Position numbers and translations under genes: made by a program
Notes under the pieces: generated by a model
What the model saw: only the letters and a program-made list of their open reading frames with translations
Database searches by the model: none
What the model was told of the DNA's origin: nothing
Assembly (NCBI RefSeq): GCF_035083965.1
Contig: NC_089725.1
Location: 30,947,925-31,011,924 of the forward strand
Direction: 5' to 3'
Length of the DNA: 64,000 nt
From: Branchiostoma lanceolatum
Taxonomy: Eukaryota; Chordata; Leptocardii; Amphioxiformes; Branchiostomatidae
In this document: positions 55,554-64,000 of the stretch, piece after piece
Layout of the letters: every line of letters begins with the position of its first letter
Numbering within the stretch: position 1 is the first letter of the stretch

Positions 55554-55873
55554 CACTGATCGGGGATCAGGGCCAATCCTCTCTTACAAGCCCCCCACAC
55601 ATCCTCCTGTTCGGGATGTGCCTGATAGAATTGCCGCACGGACAGCACGGCCTTCCCGTTGAAGCGACCGACGGTGACGAAGACGTTTTGCCCAATGGGA
55701 AACCTGATTTTCAACACGCCATTCCCGTCGTCTATCTGGAGTTTCGGCTTCGATCCGTCGCTCATGCCATCCATCTGTGTACCCTTCTTGCTTTGTGTTA
55801 AGGGGACAGCGGGATTGCCTGATGGGGGATTGGAATCGGTGCGGAGACAAGCACAAACGCGGTCCATGATCAT
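55553..55873 (-). CDS. PC4-1 (cassette 3)
   Basis: Protein unchanged. Confidence 0.6.
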   Translation of the reverse strand: MIMDRVCACLRTDSNPPSGNPAVPLTQSKKGTQMDGMSDGSKPKLQIDDGNGVLKIRFPIGQNVFVTVGRFNGKAVLSVRQFYQAHPEQEDVWGACKRGLALIPDQ

Positions 55874-55992
55874 AATATTGGGTACTTTTAAAATTTAAAA
55901 AATGAGAATATTGTGCCTGATGTGATCAATATCAATCGTTGCAAAATGCACAGATTGGGTGCATTTCTAGCCTTAAGTCACCGCCCTGTATA

Positions 55993-56235
55993 TTAATCTA
56001 ATTTAAGTCGTCTGATAGCTTCAACAACTTGGTCCATTGTTTGTTCGAAGCAGTCCCCATCGATGTCCATCGATTCATCTTCAGGTAGGTTGTTGTTCTC
56101 TGTGATCATATCAAAGCTCATGTTTGGATTAGTTTTTGGTCCGACATTCAAACTTAGTCGACGCCTCTTGGCTGGCGGCTCACAATCCTTATCGTATGGA
56201 GGCTTTCGTTTTGAAGCTTTAACAACTTTATCCAT
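55993..56235 (-). CDS. NLS' (cassette 3)
   Basis: 80 aa, protein unchanged. One silent base (AGTTTTTGG for AGTCTTTGG on the plus strand) is shared with cassette 4. Confidence 0.6.
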   Translation of the reverse strand: MDKVVKASKRKPPYDKDCEPPAKRRRLSLNVGPKTNPNMSFDMITENNNLPEDESMDIDGDCFEQTMDQVVEAIRRLKLD

Positions 56236-56465
56236 AGTAATGTGCTATGGTAGTTGTGTCTGTGACTTCAGTACCCTTGTTGAGACGGTTATGTGTTAAT
56301 ATCCGCACGCGTGTGGATATCACAACTAGAGAAGTTGTGGATAGGTCCGTATGAAATATGCTATGTAGTCAGGTGTCGGCAACACGAAGTTCGATTATGG
56401 ACCTCACCATATACATGTATTCGCAATGAAGGACCGTCAGTAATGTAAGATTACCATTGCAGCCT

Positions 56466-56534
56466 TATTTATAAGGCTCAGGATATGCAAATTTATGTAA
56501 ATATCAGGATTCAAGTTCCTTACATTTTGATTGG
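56466..56534 (-). promoter_or_regulatory. CCAAT-octamer-TATA promoter, cassette 3 NLS'/PC4
   Basis: TATA complement 56466-56473, ATTGG 56530-56534. Confidence 0.75.
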
Positions 56535-56587
56535 TCGAGAAGCTTTGGGTAGAAACTCGTTCTAACCGGATCTATAGAAAACTAGAT

Positions 56588-56839
56588 CTAACCAGTTTTA
56601 CTATTTTTAGACGGGCCTTTTTTTGACGGCAACCACAACATAACCGTTACGGCTTTATCATCTCTTATCTCTCGGTTTTCATATATATACTCTTTGAAAT
56701 TACACGATTCCATCAAGCTTATGCAAAACTTATGAGAAGGCCAGAGCTCTCCAAGACCCACAATCGGGGTCCCGTCTAAGATCTCCACGACAGCGTGCAG
56801 TAGACCCTTTAGGTGTACTACTGGCGACACTTGATCCAG
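56588..56839 (-). CDS. ORF-P' (cassette 3)
   Basis: ILDG variant (Gly to Asp), shared with cassette 4. CTG at 56839-56837. Confidence 0.45.
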   Translation of the reverse strand: MDQVSPVVHLKGLLHAVVEILDGTPIVGLGELWPSHKFCISLMESCNFKEYIYENREIRDDKAVTVMLWLPSKKGPSKNSKTG

Positions 56840-56891
56840 TGTAATACGCTTTGGCAGTTCTGTGTCTATGACTACGGTACCTTTCTGGAGA

Positions 56892-58034
56892 AACTCTACT
56901 ACTACTACTGCCTTACTACTACGACAATTCAAGTTTATGTTTTAACTCACTGCCTGGATGTCTAAGCTTTATCGGAAAAGTTACTCGAGCAACTGGTCAC
57001 TTACAGTTTATATTTTATGCGCTACGTTACAACAAAAGATGCTTGTCCAAATGCTTCAAGCGTTTGTAAAGTGTGAGACGTTTGCCGACAGAAAAGTGCA
57101 TCTGTTGCTTATGAGAAGACCAGGGTAGACGAACAAAGCAAAGCTAATGCCGCCGTAATGCGCCCTAGCCCTGACTATTGACCGAGCCTGAAAAATGGAT
57201 AGCAGCCTGCTCACTACATACTACTACTGTACTACTACGACAATTCAAGTTTATGTTTTAACTCACTGCCTGGATGTCTAAGCTTTATCGGAAAAGTTTC
57301 TCGAGCAACTGGGCAGTTCCAGCTTATGTTTTATGCGCTACGTTACAACAAAAGATGCTTGTCCAAATGCTTCAAACGTTTGTAAAGTGTGAGACGTTTG
57401 CCGACAGAAAAGTGCATCTGTTGCTTATGAGAAGACCAGGGTAGACGAACAAAGCAAAGCTAATGCCGCCGTAATGCGCCCTAGCCCTGACTATTGACCG
57501 AGCCTGAAAAATGGATAGCAGCCTGCTCACTACATACTACTACTGTACTACTACGACAATTCAAGTTTATGTTTTAACTCACTGCCTGGATGTCTAAGCT
57601 TTATCGGAAAAGTTTCTCGAGCAACTGGGCAGTTCCAGCTTATGTTTTATGCGCTACGTTACAACAAAAGATGCTTGTCCAAATGCTTCAAACGTTTGTA
57701 AAGTGTGAGACGTTTGCCGACAGAAAAGTGCATCTGTTGCTTATGAGAAGACCAGGGTAGACGAACAAAGCAAAGCTAATGCCGCCGTAATGCGCCCTGA
57801 CTATTGACCGAGCCTGAAAAATGGATAGCAGCCTGCTCACTACATACTACTGTTGCTTATGAGAAGACCAGGGTAGACGAACAAAGCAAAGCTAATGCCG
57901 CCGTAATGCGCCCTGACTATTGACCGAGCCTGAAAAATGGATAGCAGCCTGCTCACTACATACTGCGCCGTAATGCGCCCTGACTATTGACCGAGCCTGA
58001 AAAATGGATAGCAGCCTGCTCACTACATACTACT
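56892..58034. repeat. B-type terminus array between cassettes 3 and 4
   Basis: Units joined as CATACTACTACT|GTACTACTACG, one ACT more than in the 19-23 kb array. Monomers contain CGCCCTAGCCCTGAC, a 6-bp internal duplication. Confidence 0.85.
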
Positions 58035-58098
58035 GTAGCGAATCAAGACAACAACAGAAAAGACACTGCAGGGACATAGTGACAATGTTTCATTGGAC

Positions 58099-58104
58099 TT
58101 TATT
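58099..58104 (-). terminator. Polyadenylation signal, RING unit, cassette 4
   Basis: AATAAA on the minus strand overlapping the ORF-Q stop. Confidence 0.6.
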
Positions 58105-58417
58105 CAGTCAAGAGTGTATCAAACGCCGCCCGTCTGTATTTTCTGTGCCCGAGTTTATAGCAAACGTCTATATCCATACCACCCACCGCGCTTTTTTTCC
58201 TCGTTGCATCGATACCTTTCTCCATTGTATGGAACAAGACTGCCACATCTTTGCGGTCGAATTCACATTCAGACTGAAAGTTTAAATTGAAGGTGTCTGA
58301 ACCTACTTTCATATACGGTACGCGTGCGCAACTTTTGCCTGCCCGCACTCGGATTTCGTCCATGCAGACACACGAACTCTGGCGTGAACGGCGTCTACCT
58401 GTGCAACGTAGTATCAT
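58100..58417 (-). CDS. ORF-Q (cassette 4)
   Basis: 105 aa, normal ending as in cassette 1. Confidence 0.4.
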   Translation of the reverse strand: MILRCTGRRRSRQSSCVCMDEIRVRAGKSCARVPYMKVGSDTFNLNFQSECEFDRKDVAVLFHTMEKGIDATRKKSAVGGMDIDVCYKLGHRKYRRAAFDTLLTE

Positions 58418-58464
58418 CTGTGGTGGATATGACGACTCCTGCACTCTTTTCGCTTGCCACTCTA

Positions 58465-58737
58465 TCAGAAGTAGAAGTCAAAGTTTTCCCGAGGACAGCC
58501 ATGTTCGCCGTCGGTACACTCTATTCTTACCCTGCAGGTAGGGCATGTCGGGGACGTACGGCACCACTCCACTATGCAGTCTTTGTGGCAAGAGTGGGTA
58601 TTCAGAGCTGTTGCATGTGGACAGTGGTTCCAAACTTCGTCCCGGAATGCGATTTCGTCGAGGCAGATGGGGCAGATCTCACCGTCAGACACATCTGTGT
58701 GGTTGGCGAATGAGTCGGGCGTGGATGAGTTCTGCAT
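58465..58737 (-). CDS. RING-H2 finger protein (cassette 4)
   Basis: Protein unchanged. Confidence 0.8.
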   Translation of the reverse strand: MQNSSTPDSFANHTDVSDGEICPICLDEIAFRDEVWNHCPHATALNTHSCHKDCIVEWCRTSPTCPTCRVRIECTDGEHGCPRENFDFYF

Positions 58738-58923
58738 TTCTCTTTGAGTCCGTCAATAGCAAGCAATGACATTTTCGCCAGACGTTTTTTTTTTACTCTA
58801 ATAGGAAAAAGTGTCGGAGCGTTTAGAAATTTAGAAATGACAATATTGTGCCTGATGTGATATCAACCGTTGCAAAATGTACAGATTGGGTGCATTTCTA
58901 GGCTTAAGTCACCGCCCTGTATA

Positions 58924-59172
58924 TTAATCTAATTTAAGTCGTCTGATAGCTTCAACAACTTGATCCATTGTTTGTTCGAAGCAGTCCCCATCGATGTCCA
59001 TCGATTCATCTTCAGGTACGATGTTGTTCTCTGTGATCATATCAAAGCTCATGTTTGGATTAGTCTTTGGTCCGACATTCAATCTTAGTCGACGCCTCTT
59101 GGCTGGCGGCTCACAATCCTTATCGTATGGAGGCATTCGCTTTCGTTTTGAAGCTTTAACAACTTTATCCAT
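58924..59172 (-). CDS. NLS protein (cassette 4)
   Basis: K18 as in cassettes 2 and 3 but MSFDM as in cassettes 0 and 1, a mosaic of the two variants. Confidence 0.6.
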   Translation of the reverse strand: MDKVVKASKRKRMPPYDKDCEPPAKRRRLRLNVGPKTNPNMSFDMITENNIVPEDESMDIDGDCFEQTMDQVVEAIRRLKLD

Positions 59173-59402
59173 AGTAATGTGCTATGGTAGTTGTGTCTGT
59201 GACTTCAGTACCCTTGTTGAGAAGGTTATGTGTTAATATCCGCACGGGTGTGGATATCACAACTAGAGAAGTTGTGGATAGATCCGTATGAAATATGCTA
59301 TGTAGTCAGGTGTCGGCAACACGAAGTTCGATTATGGACCTCACCATATACATGTTTTCGCAATGAAGGACCGTCAGTAATGTAAGATTACCATTGCAGC
59401 CT

Positions 59403-59471
59403 TATTTATAAGGCTCAGGATATGCAAATTTATGTAAATATCAGGATTCAAGTTCCTTACATTTTGATTGG
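59403..59471 (-). promoter_or_regulatory. CCAAT-octamer-TATA promoter, cassette 4 NLS
   Basis: TATA complement 59403-59410, ATTGG 59467-59471. Confidence 0.75.
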
Positions 59472-59524
59472 TCGAGAAGCTTTGGGTAGAAACTCGTTCT
59501 AACCGGATCTATAGAAAACTAGAT

Positions 59525-59776
59525 CTAACCAGTTTTACTATTTTTAGACGGGCCTTTTTTTGACGGCAACCACAACATAACCGTTACGGCTTTATCATCT
59601 CTTATCTCTCGGTTTTCATATATATACTCTTTGAAATTACACGATTCTATCAAGCTTATGCAAAACTTATGAGAAGGCCAGAGCTCTCCAAGACCCACAA
59701 TCGGGGTCCCGCCTAAGATCTCCACGACAGCGTGCAGTAGACCCTTTAGGTGTACTACTGGCGACACTTGATCCAG
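59525..59776 (-). CDS. ORF-P (cassette 4)
   Basis: CTG at the start position; protein unchanged. Confidence 0.45.
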   Translation of the reverse strand: MDQVSPVVHLKGLLHAVVEILGGTPIVGLGELWPSHKFCISLIESCNFKEYIYENREIRDDKAVTVMLWLPSKKGPSKNSKTG

Positions 59777-60142
59777 TGTAATACGCTTTGGCAGTTCTGT
59801 GTCTATGACTACGGTACCTTTCTGGAGAATGTTATATGTGAGTAGATATCAGAACCAGATAAGTTGTGAATAGATCCGTATGGAATATGGTTTGCAGGCA
59901 AGTGTCGGCAAACGAAGATGCTGAGCTATTGCAAAGGGTCATTTTTTTCTGCGTGTTTAGAGCCCCGGGGACCTATGACGTCTTAGGCGAACGTTTAGCG
60001 ACCGTTTGAAATGGCGCACACATGTTTTCTAAGTTTCTATCGGAACTTTGGACTTGTAATAGACACGTGTATATCTAGATGGAAATTGAATTGTCATCTA
60101 TTTTACGCCATTACAACAAAAGGAAAAGAACGCTTATGAGAA

Positions 60143-60237
60143 GGCCAGGGTGGAAGAAAAAGCAAAGCTAATGCCGAGGAGCCCTGCCCTTTGAACGAGC
60201 CTGAATAATGGATACCAACCTTCTCACTACATACTAC
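60143..60237. repeat. C-type terminal repeat (cassette 4)
   Basis: Ends CTACATACTAC before the truncated ORF-P-type leader. Confidence 0.75.
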
Positions 60238-60560
60238 AGTGTAATGTGCTTTGGTAGTTCTGTTGCTGTGACTTCGGTACCTTTCGAGCAAATGTTATAT
60301 GTGTGTAGATATCAGAACCAGACAAGTTGTGAATAGATCCGTATGGAATATGGTTTGCAGGCAAGTGTCGGCAAACGAAGATGCAATTGTCCCTATCTCT
60401 CTCTATCCATCTCTCTCCCTCTCACTGTCTCTCTCAGCTCAACTTAATTGTCTCATTTGGCTTACCTACTGACTGTAATATCTACAAGGTTAGTTATTTA
60501 CACCACAAAAACAACAAACATTCTGATTTAATCTTTGCCCGTATTTGAACCACGAGAGGC

Positions 60561-60566
60561 TTTATT
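60561..60566 (-). terminator. Polyadenylation signal, PC4 unit, cassette 4
   Basis: AATAAA on the minus strand. Confidence 0.65.
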
Positions 60567-60583
60567 CGTGTCACAAAATTTTA

Positions 60584-60916
60584 TCAGTCACTAGAAATCT
60601 TCGTTTGGAGGTCGCTTTTCAGGAACGACTTGTCTTCGATGACGACTTGCAGGGCCACCTCTACCTTGCCAGCAACGGTCTCTATCGTCTGCCACTGCTG
60701 TGGGTTGAGGTCGATCCCTTTCTTGCCAGGCAAGACTCTTCTGGGTACTGAGTCTGGACGGGGTCTGAAGAATTCGCTTAGGGCCACGACCGGGTCTCCT
60801 CCTCCACAATGGCGTACCGTAGGTGTCCCAAGTCGGCATGGTGGCAAGGGTGAACTGCAGCATGTAGCACTAACCTTGTAGATGACATACCTGGCAAGTC
60901 GCGTCTTAGAGCCCAT
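60584..60916 (-). CDS. PC4-2 (cassette 4)
   Basis: As cassette 2; the TGATG overlap is kept. Confidence 0.65.
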   Translation of the reverse strand: MGSKTRLARYVIYKVSATCCSSPLPPCRLGTPTVRHCGGGDPVVALSEFFRPRPDSVPRRVLPGKKGIDLNPQQWQTIETVAGKVEVALQVVIEDKSFLKSDLQTKISSD

Positions 60917-61236
60917 CACTGATCGGGGATCAGGGCCAATCCTCTCTTACAAGCCCCCCACACATCCTCCTGTTCGGGATGTGCCTGATAGAATTGCCGC
61001 ACGGACAGCACGGCCTTCCCGTTGAAGCGACCGACGGTGACGAAGACGTTTTGCCCAATGGGAAACCTGATTTTCAACACGCCATTCCCGTCGTCTATCT
61101 GGAGTTTCGGCTTCGATCCGTCGCTCATGCCATCCATCTGTGTACCCTTCTTGCTTTGTGTTAAGGGGACAGCGGGATTGCCTGATGGGGGATTGGAATC
61201 GGTGCGGAGACAAGCACAAACGCGGTCCATGATCAT
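60916..61236 (-). CDS. PC4-1 (cassette 4)
   Basis: Protein unchanged. Confidence 0.6.
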   Translation of the reverse strand: MIMDRVCACLRTDSNPPSGNPAVPLTQSKKGTQMDGMSDGSKPKLQIDDGNGVLKIRFPIGQNVFVTVGRFNGKAVLSVRQFYQAHPEQEDVWGACKRGLALIPDQ

Positions 61237-61355
61237 AATATTGGGTACTTTTAAAATTTAAAAAATGAGAATATTGTGCCTGATGTGATCAATATCAATC
61301 GTTGCAAAATGCACAGATTGGGTGCATTTCTAGCCTTAAGTCACCGCCCTGTATA

Positions 61356-61598
61356 TTAATCTAATTTAAGTCGTCTGATAGCTTCAACAACTTGGTCCAT
61401 TGTTTGTTCGAAGCAGTCCCCATCGATGTCCATCGATTCATCTTCAGGTAGGTTGTTGTTCTCTGTGATCATATCAAAGCTCATGTTTGGATTAGTTTTT
61501 GGTCCGACATTCAAACTTAGTCGACGCCTCTTGGCTGGCGGCTCACAATCCTTATCGTATGGAGGCTTTCGTTTTGAAGCTTTAACAACTTTATCCAT
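61356..61598 (-). CDS. NLS' (cassette 4)
   Basis: 80 aa, protein unchanged. Confidence 0.6.
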   Translation of the reverse strand: MDKVVKASKRKPPYDKDCEPPAKRRRLSLNVGPKTNPNMSFDMITENNNLPEDESMDIDGDCFEQTMDQVVEAIRRLKLD

Positions 61599-61828
61599 AG
61601 TAATGTGCTATGGTAGTTGTGTCTGTGACTTCAGTACCCTTGTTGAGACGGTTATGTGTTAATATCCGCACGCGTGTGGATATCACAACTAGAGAAGTTG
61701 TGGATAGACCCGTATGAAATATGCTATGTAGTCAGGTGTCGGCAACACGAAGTTCGATTATGGACCTCACCATATACATGTATTCGCAATGAAGGACCGT
61801 CAGTAATGTAAGATTACCATTGCAGCCT

Positions 61829-61897
61829 TATTTATAAGGCTCAGGATATGCAAATTTATGTAAATATCAGGATTCAAGTTCCTTACATTTTGATTGG
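61829..61897 (-). promoter_or_regulatory. CCAAT-octamer-TATA promoter, cassette 4 NLS'/PC4
   Basis: TATA complement 61829-61836, ATTGG 61893-61897. Confidence 0.75.
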
Positions 61898-61950
61898 TCG
61901 AGAAGCTTTGGGTAGAAACTCGTTCTAACCGGATCTATAGAAAACTAGAT

Positions 61951-62202
61951 CTAACCAGTTTTACTATTTTTAGACGGGCCTTTTTTTGACGGCAACCACA
62001 ACATAACCGTTACGGCTTTATCATCTCTTATCTCTCGGTTTTCATATATATACTCTTTGAAATTACACGATTCCATCAAGCTTATGCAAAACTTATGAGA
62101 AGGCCAGAGCTCTCCAAGACCCACAATCGGGGTCCCGTCTAAGATCTCCACGACAGCGTGCAGTAGACCCTTTAGGTGTACTACTGGCGACACTTGATCC
62201 AG
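61951..62202 (-). CDS. ORF-P' (cassette 4)
   Basis: ILDG variant, CTG at 62202-62200. Confidence 0.45.
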   Translation of the reverse strand: MDQVSPVVHLKGLLHAVVEILDGTPIVGLGELWPSHKFCISLMESCNFKEYIYENREIRDDKAVTVMLWLPSKKGPSKNSKTG

Positions 62203-62254
62203 TGTAATACGCTTTGGCAGTTCTGTGTCTATGACTACGGTACCTTTCTGGAGA

Positions 62255-63890
62255 AACTCTACTACTACTACTGCCTTACTACTACGACAATTCAAGTTTA
62301 TGTTTTAACTCACTGCCTGGATGTCTAAGCTTTATCGGAAAAGTTACTCGAGCAACTGGTCACTTACAGTTTATGTTTTATGCGCTACGTTACAACAAAA
62401 GATGCTTGTCCAAATGCTTCAAGCGTTTGTAAAGTGTGAGACGTTTGCCGACAGAAAAGTGCATCTGTTGCTTATGAGAAGACCAGGGTAGACGAACAAA
62501 GCAAAGCTAATGCCGCCGTAATGCGCCCTAGCCCTGACTATTGACCGAGCCTGAAAAATGGATAGCAGCCTGCTCACTACATACTACTACTGTACTACTA
62601 CGACAATTCAAGTTTATGTTTTAACTCACTGCCTGGATGTCTAAGCTTTATCGGAAAAGTTTCTCGAGCAACTGGGCAGTTCCAGCTTATGTTTTATGCG
62701 CTACGTTACAACAAAAGATGCTTGTCCAAATGCTTCAAACGTTTGTAAAGTGTGAGACGTTTGCCGACAGAAAAGTGCATCTGTTGCTTATGAGAAGACC
62801 AGGGTAGACGAACAAAGCAAAGCTAATGCCGCCGTAATGCGCCCTAGCCCTGACTATTGACCGAGCCTGAAAAATGGATAGCAGCCTGCTCACTACATAC
62901 TACTACTGTACTACTACGACAATTCAAGTTTATGTTTTAACTCACTGCCTGGATGTCTAAGCTTTATCGGAAAAGTTTCTCGAGCAACTGGGCAGTTCCA
63001 GCTTATGTTTTATGCGCTACGTTACAACAAAAGATGCTTGTCCAAATGCTTCAAACGTTTGTAAAGTGTGAGACGTTTGCCGACAGAAAAGTGCATCTGT
63101 TGCTTATGAGAAGACCAGGGTAGACGAACAAAGCAAAGCTAATGCCGCCGTAATGCGCCCTGACTATTGACCGAGCCTGAAAAATGGATAGCAGCCTGCT
63201 CACTACATACTACTGTTGCTTATGAGAAGACCAGGGTAGACGAACAAAGCAAAGCTAATGCCGCCGTAATGCGCCCTGACTATTGACCGAGCCTGAAAAA
63301 TGGATAGCAGCCTGCTCACTACATACTGCGCCGTAATGCGCCCTGACTATTGACCGAGCCTGAAAAATGGATAGCAGCCTGCTCACTACATACTACTACT
63401 GTACTACTACGACAATTCAAGTTTATGTTTTAACTCACTGCCTGGATGTCTAAGCTTTATCGGAAAAGTTTCTCGAGCAACTGGGCAGTTCCAGCTTATG
63501 TTTTATGCGCTACGTTACAACAAAAGATGCTTGTCCAAATGCTTCAAACGTTTGTAAAGTGTGAGACGTTTGCCGACAGAAAAGTGCATCTGTTGCTTAT
63601 GAGAAGACCAGGGTAGACGAACAAAGCAAAGCTAATGCCGCCGTAATGCGCCCTGACTATTGACCGAGCCTGAAAAATGGATAGCAGCCTGCTCACTACA
63701 TACTACTGTTGCTTATGAGAAGACCAGGGTAGACGAACAAAGCAAAGCTAATGCCGCCGTAATGCGCCCTGACTATTGACCGAGCCTGAAAAATGGATAG
63801 CAGCCTGCTCACTACATACTGCGCCGTAATGCGCCCTGACTATTGACCGAGCCTGAAAAATGGATAGCAGCCTGCTCACTACATACTACT
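62255..63890. repeat. B-type terminus array after cassette 4
   Basis: Same opening as the array at 56892, with one more ~500-bp block inside (TACTGCGCCGTAATGCGCC repeated near 63325 and 63818). Confidence 0.85.
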
Positions 63891-64000
63891 GTAGCGAATC
63901 AAGACAACAACAGAAAAGACACTGCAGGGACATAGTGACAATGTTTCATTGGACTTTATTCAGTCAAGAGTGTATCAAACGCCGCCCGTCTGTATTTTCT
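63891..64000 (-). repeat. Start of macro-repeat unit 5 (cut by the window end)
   Basis: TAGCGAATCAAGACAACAAC followed by TTTATT at 63955-63960 (the RING polyadenylation signal) and the first bases of ORF-Q. The tandem array continues beyond the window. Confidence 0.85.

Larger units (their letters stand above)
52743..58034 (-). repeat. Macro-repeat unit 3
   Basis: 5.3 kb unit with the same gene order and a short B array. Confidence 0.9.
58035..63890 (-). repeat. Macro-repeat unit 4
   Basis: 5.9 kb unit. Its left junction (TACTACTG|TAGCGAATC) differs from units 2 and 3 and keeps the RING polyadenylation signal; the next unit at 63891 shares it. Confidence 0.9.

Overview
The window is eukaryotic nuclear DNA from an animal genome. 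Genes carry GT-AG introns, TATA/CCAAT/octamer promoters and AATAAA signals, and the sequence is crowded with non-LTR retrotransposon relics, inverted-repeat transposons and young tandem duplications. A lancelet (Branchiostoma) or similar marine invertebrate is my guess from general appearance only. No host housekeeping gene, tRNA or rRNA was seen.

Layout. 1-2000 holds LINE relics in both orientations and a GC-rich repeat. 2013-12282 and 24737-36221 are two direct copies of one ~10 kb block: TATA promoter, noncoding first exon, a 3 kb intron region filled by an inverted-repeat transposon, a three-exon protein-primed family B DNA polymerase (PolB, 1456 aa) with N-terminal zinc fingers and an OTU-like domain, a hairpin-enclosed AATAAA, and a LINE relic. 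Copy 1 has an open PolB frame; copy 2 has a nonsense codon at the predicted OTU nucleophile Cys290.

Between and after the PolB blocks lie many copies of a compact, virus-like gene cassette bounded by ~100 bp terminal repeats with a constant end, AGTAGTATGTAG (or its complement CTACATACTACT). One cassette (13464-15994, + strand) and four more on the - strand (36.6-62.3 kb, plus the start of a fifth at 63.9 kb) encode small proteins. ORF-P is about 83 aa with CTG where ATG is expected. NLS is 80-82 aa, basic and probably nuclear. RING-H2 is 90 aa. ORF-Q is about 105 aa. In a second half-cassette, two consecutive ORFs resemble the single-strand-DNA-binding coactivator PC4. The two half-cassettes share promoter, leader and first gene but differ in the distal gene (RING/ORF-Q versus PC4-1/PC4-2). 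Arrays of truncated termini (12.3-13.5, 15.9-23.0, 43.8-45.7, 49.9-52.7, 56.9-58.0 and 62.3-63.9 kb) join the constant end to many different internal positions, with variable numbers of the terminal AGT triplet.

Interpretation (inference). PolB and the small-gene cassettes share sequence modules and adjacency, so they look like parts of one linear, protein-primed replicon or self-synthesising element related to the Polinton/adintovirus world, plus short satellite derivatives that lack PolB. No integrase, capsid, packaging ATPase or adenain-type protease was seen, so either the complete element lies elsewhere or this is a reduced lineage. A 5'-truncated CR1/Jockey-type LINE (38104-40740) has inserted just upstream of one NLS gene.
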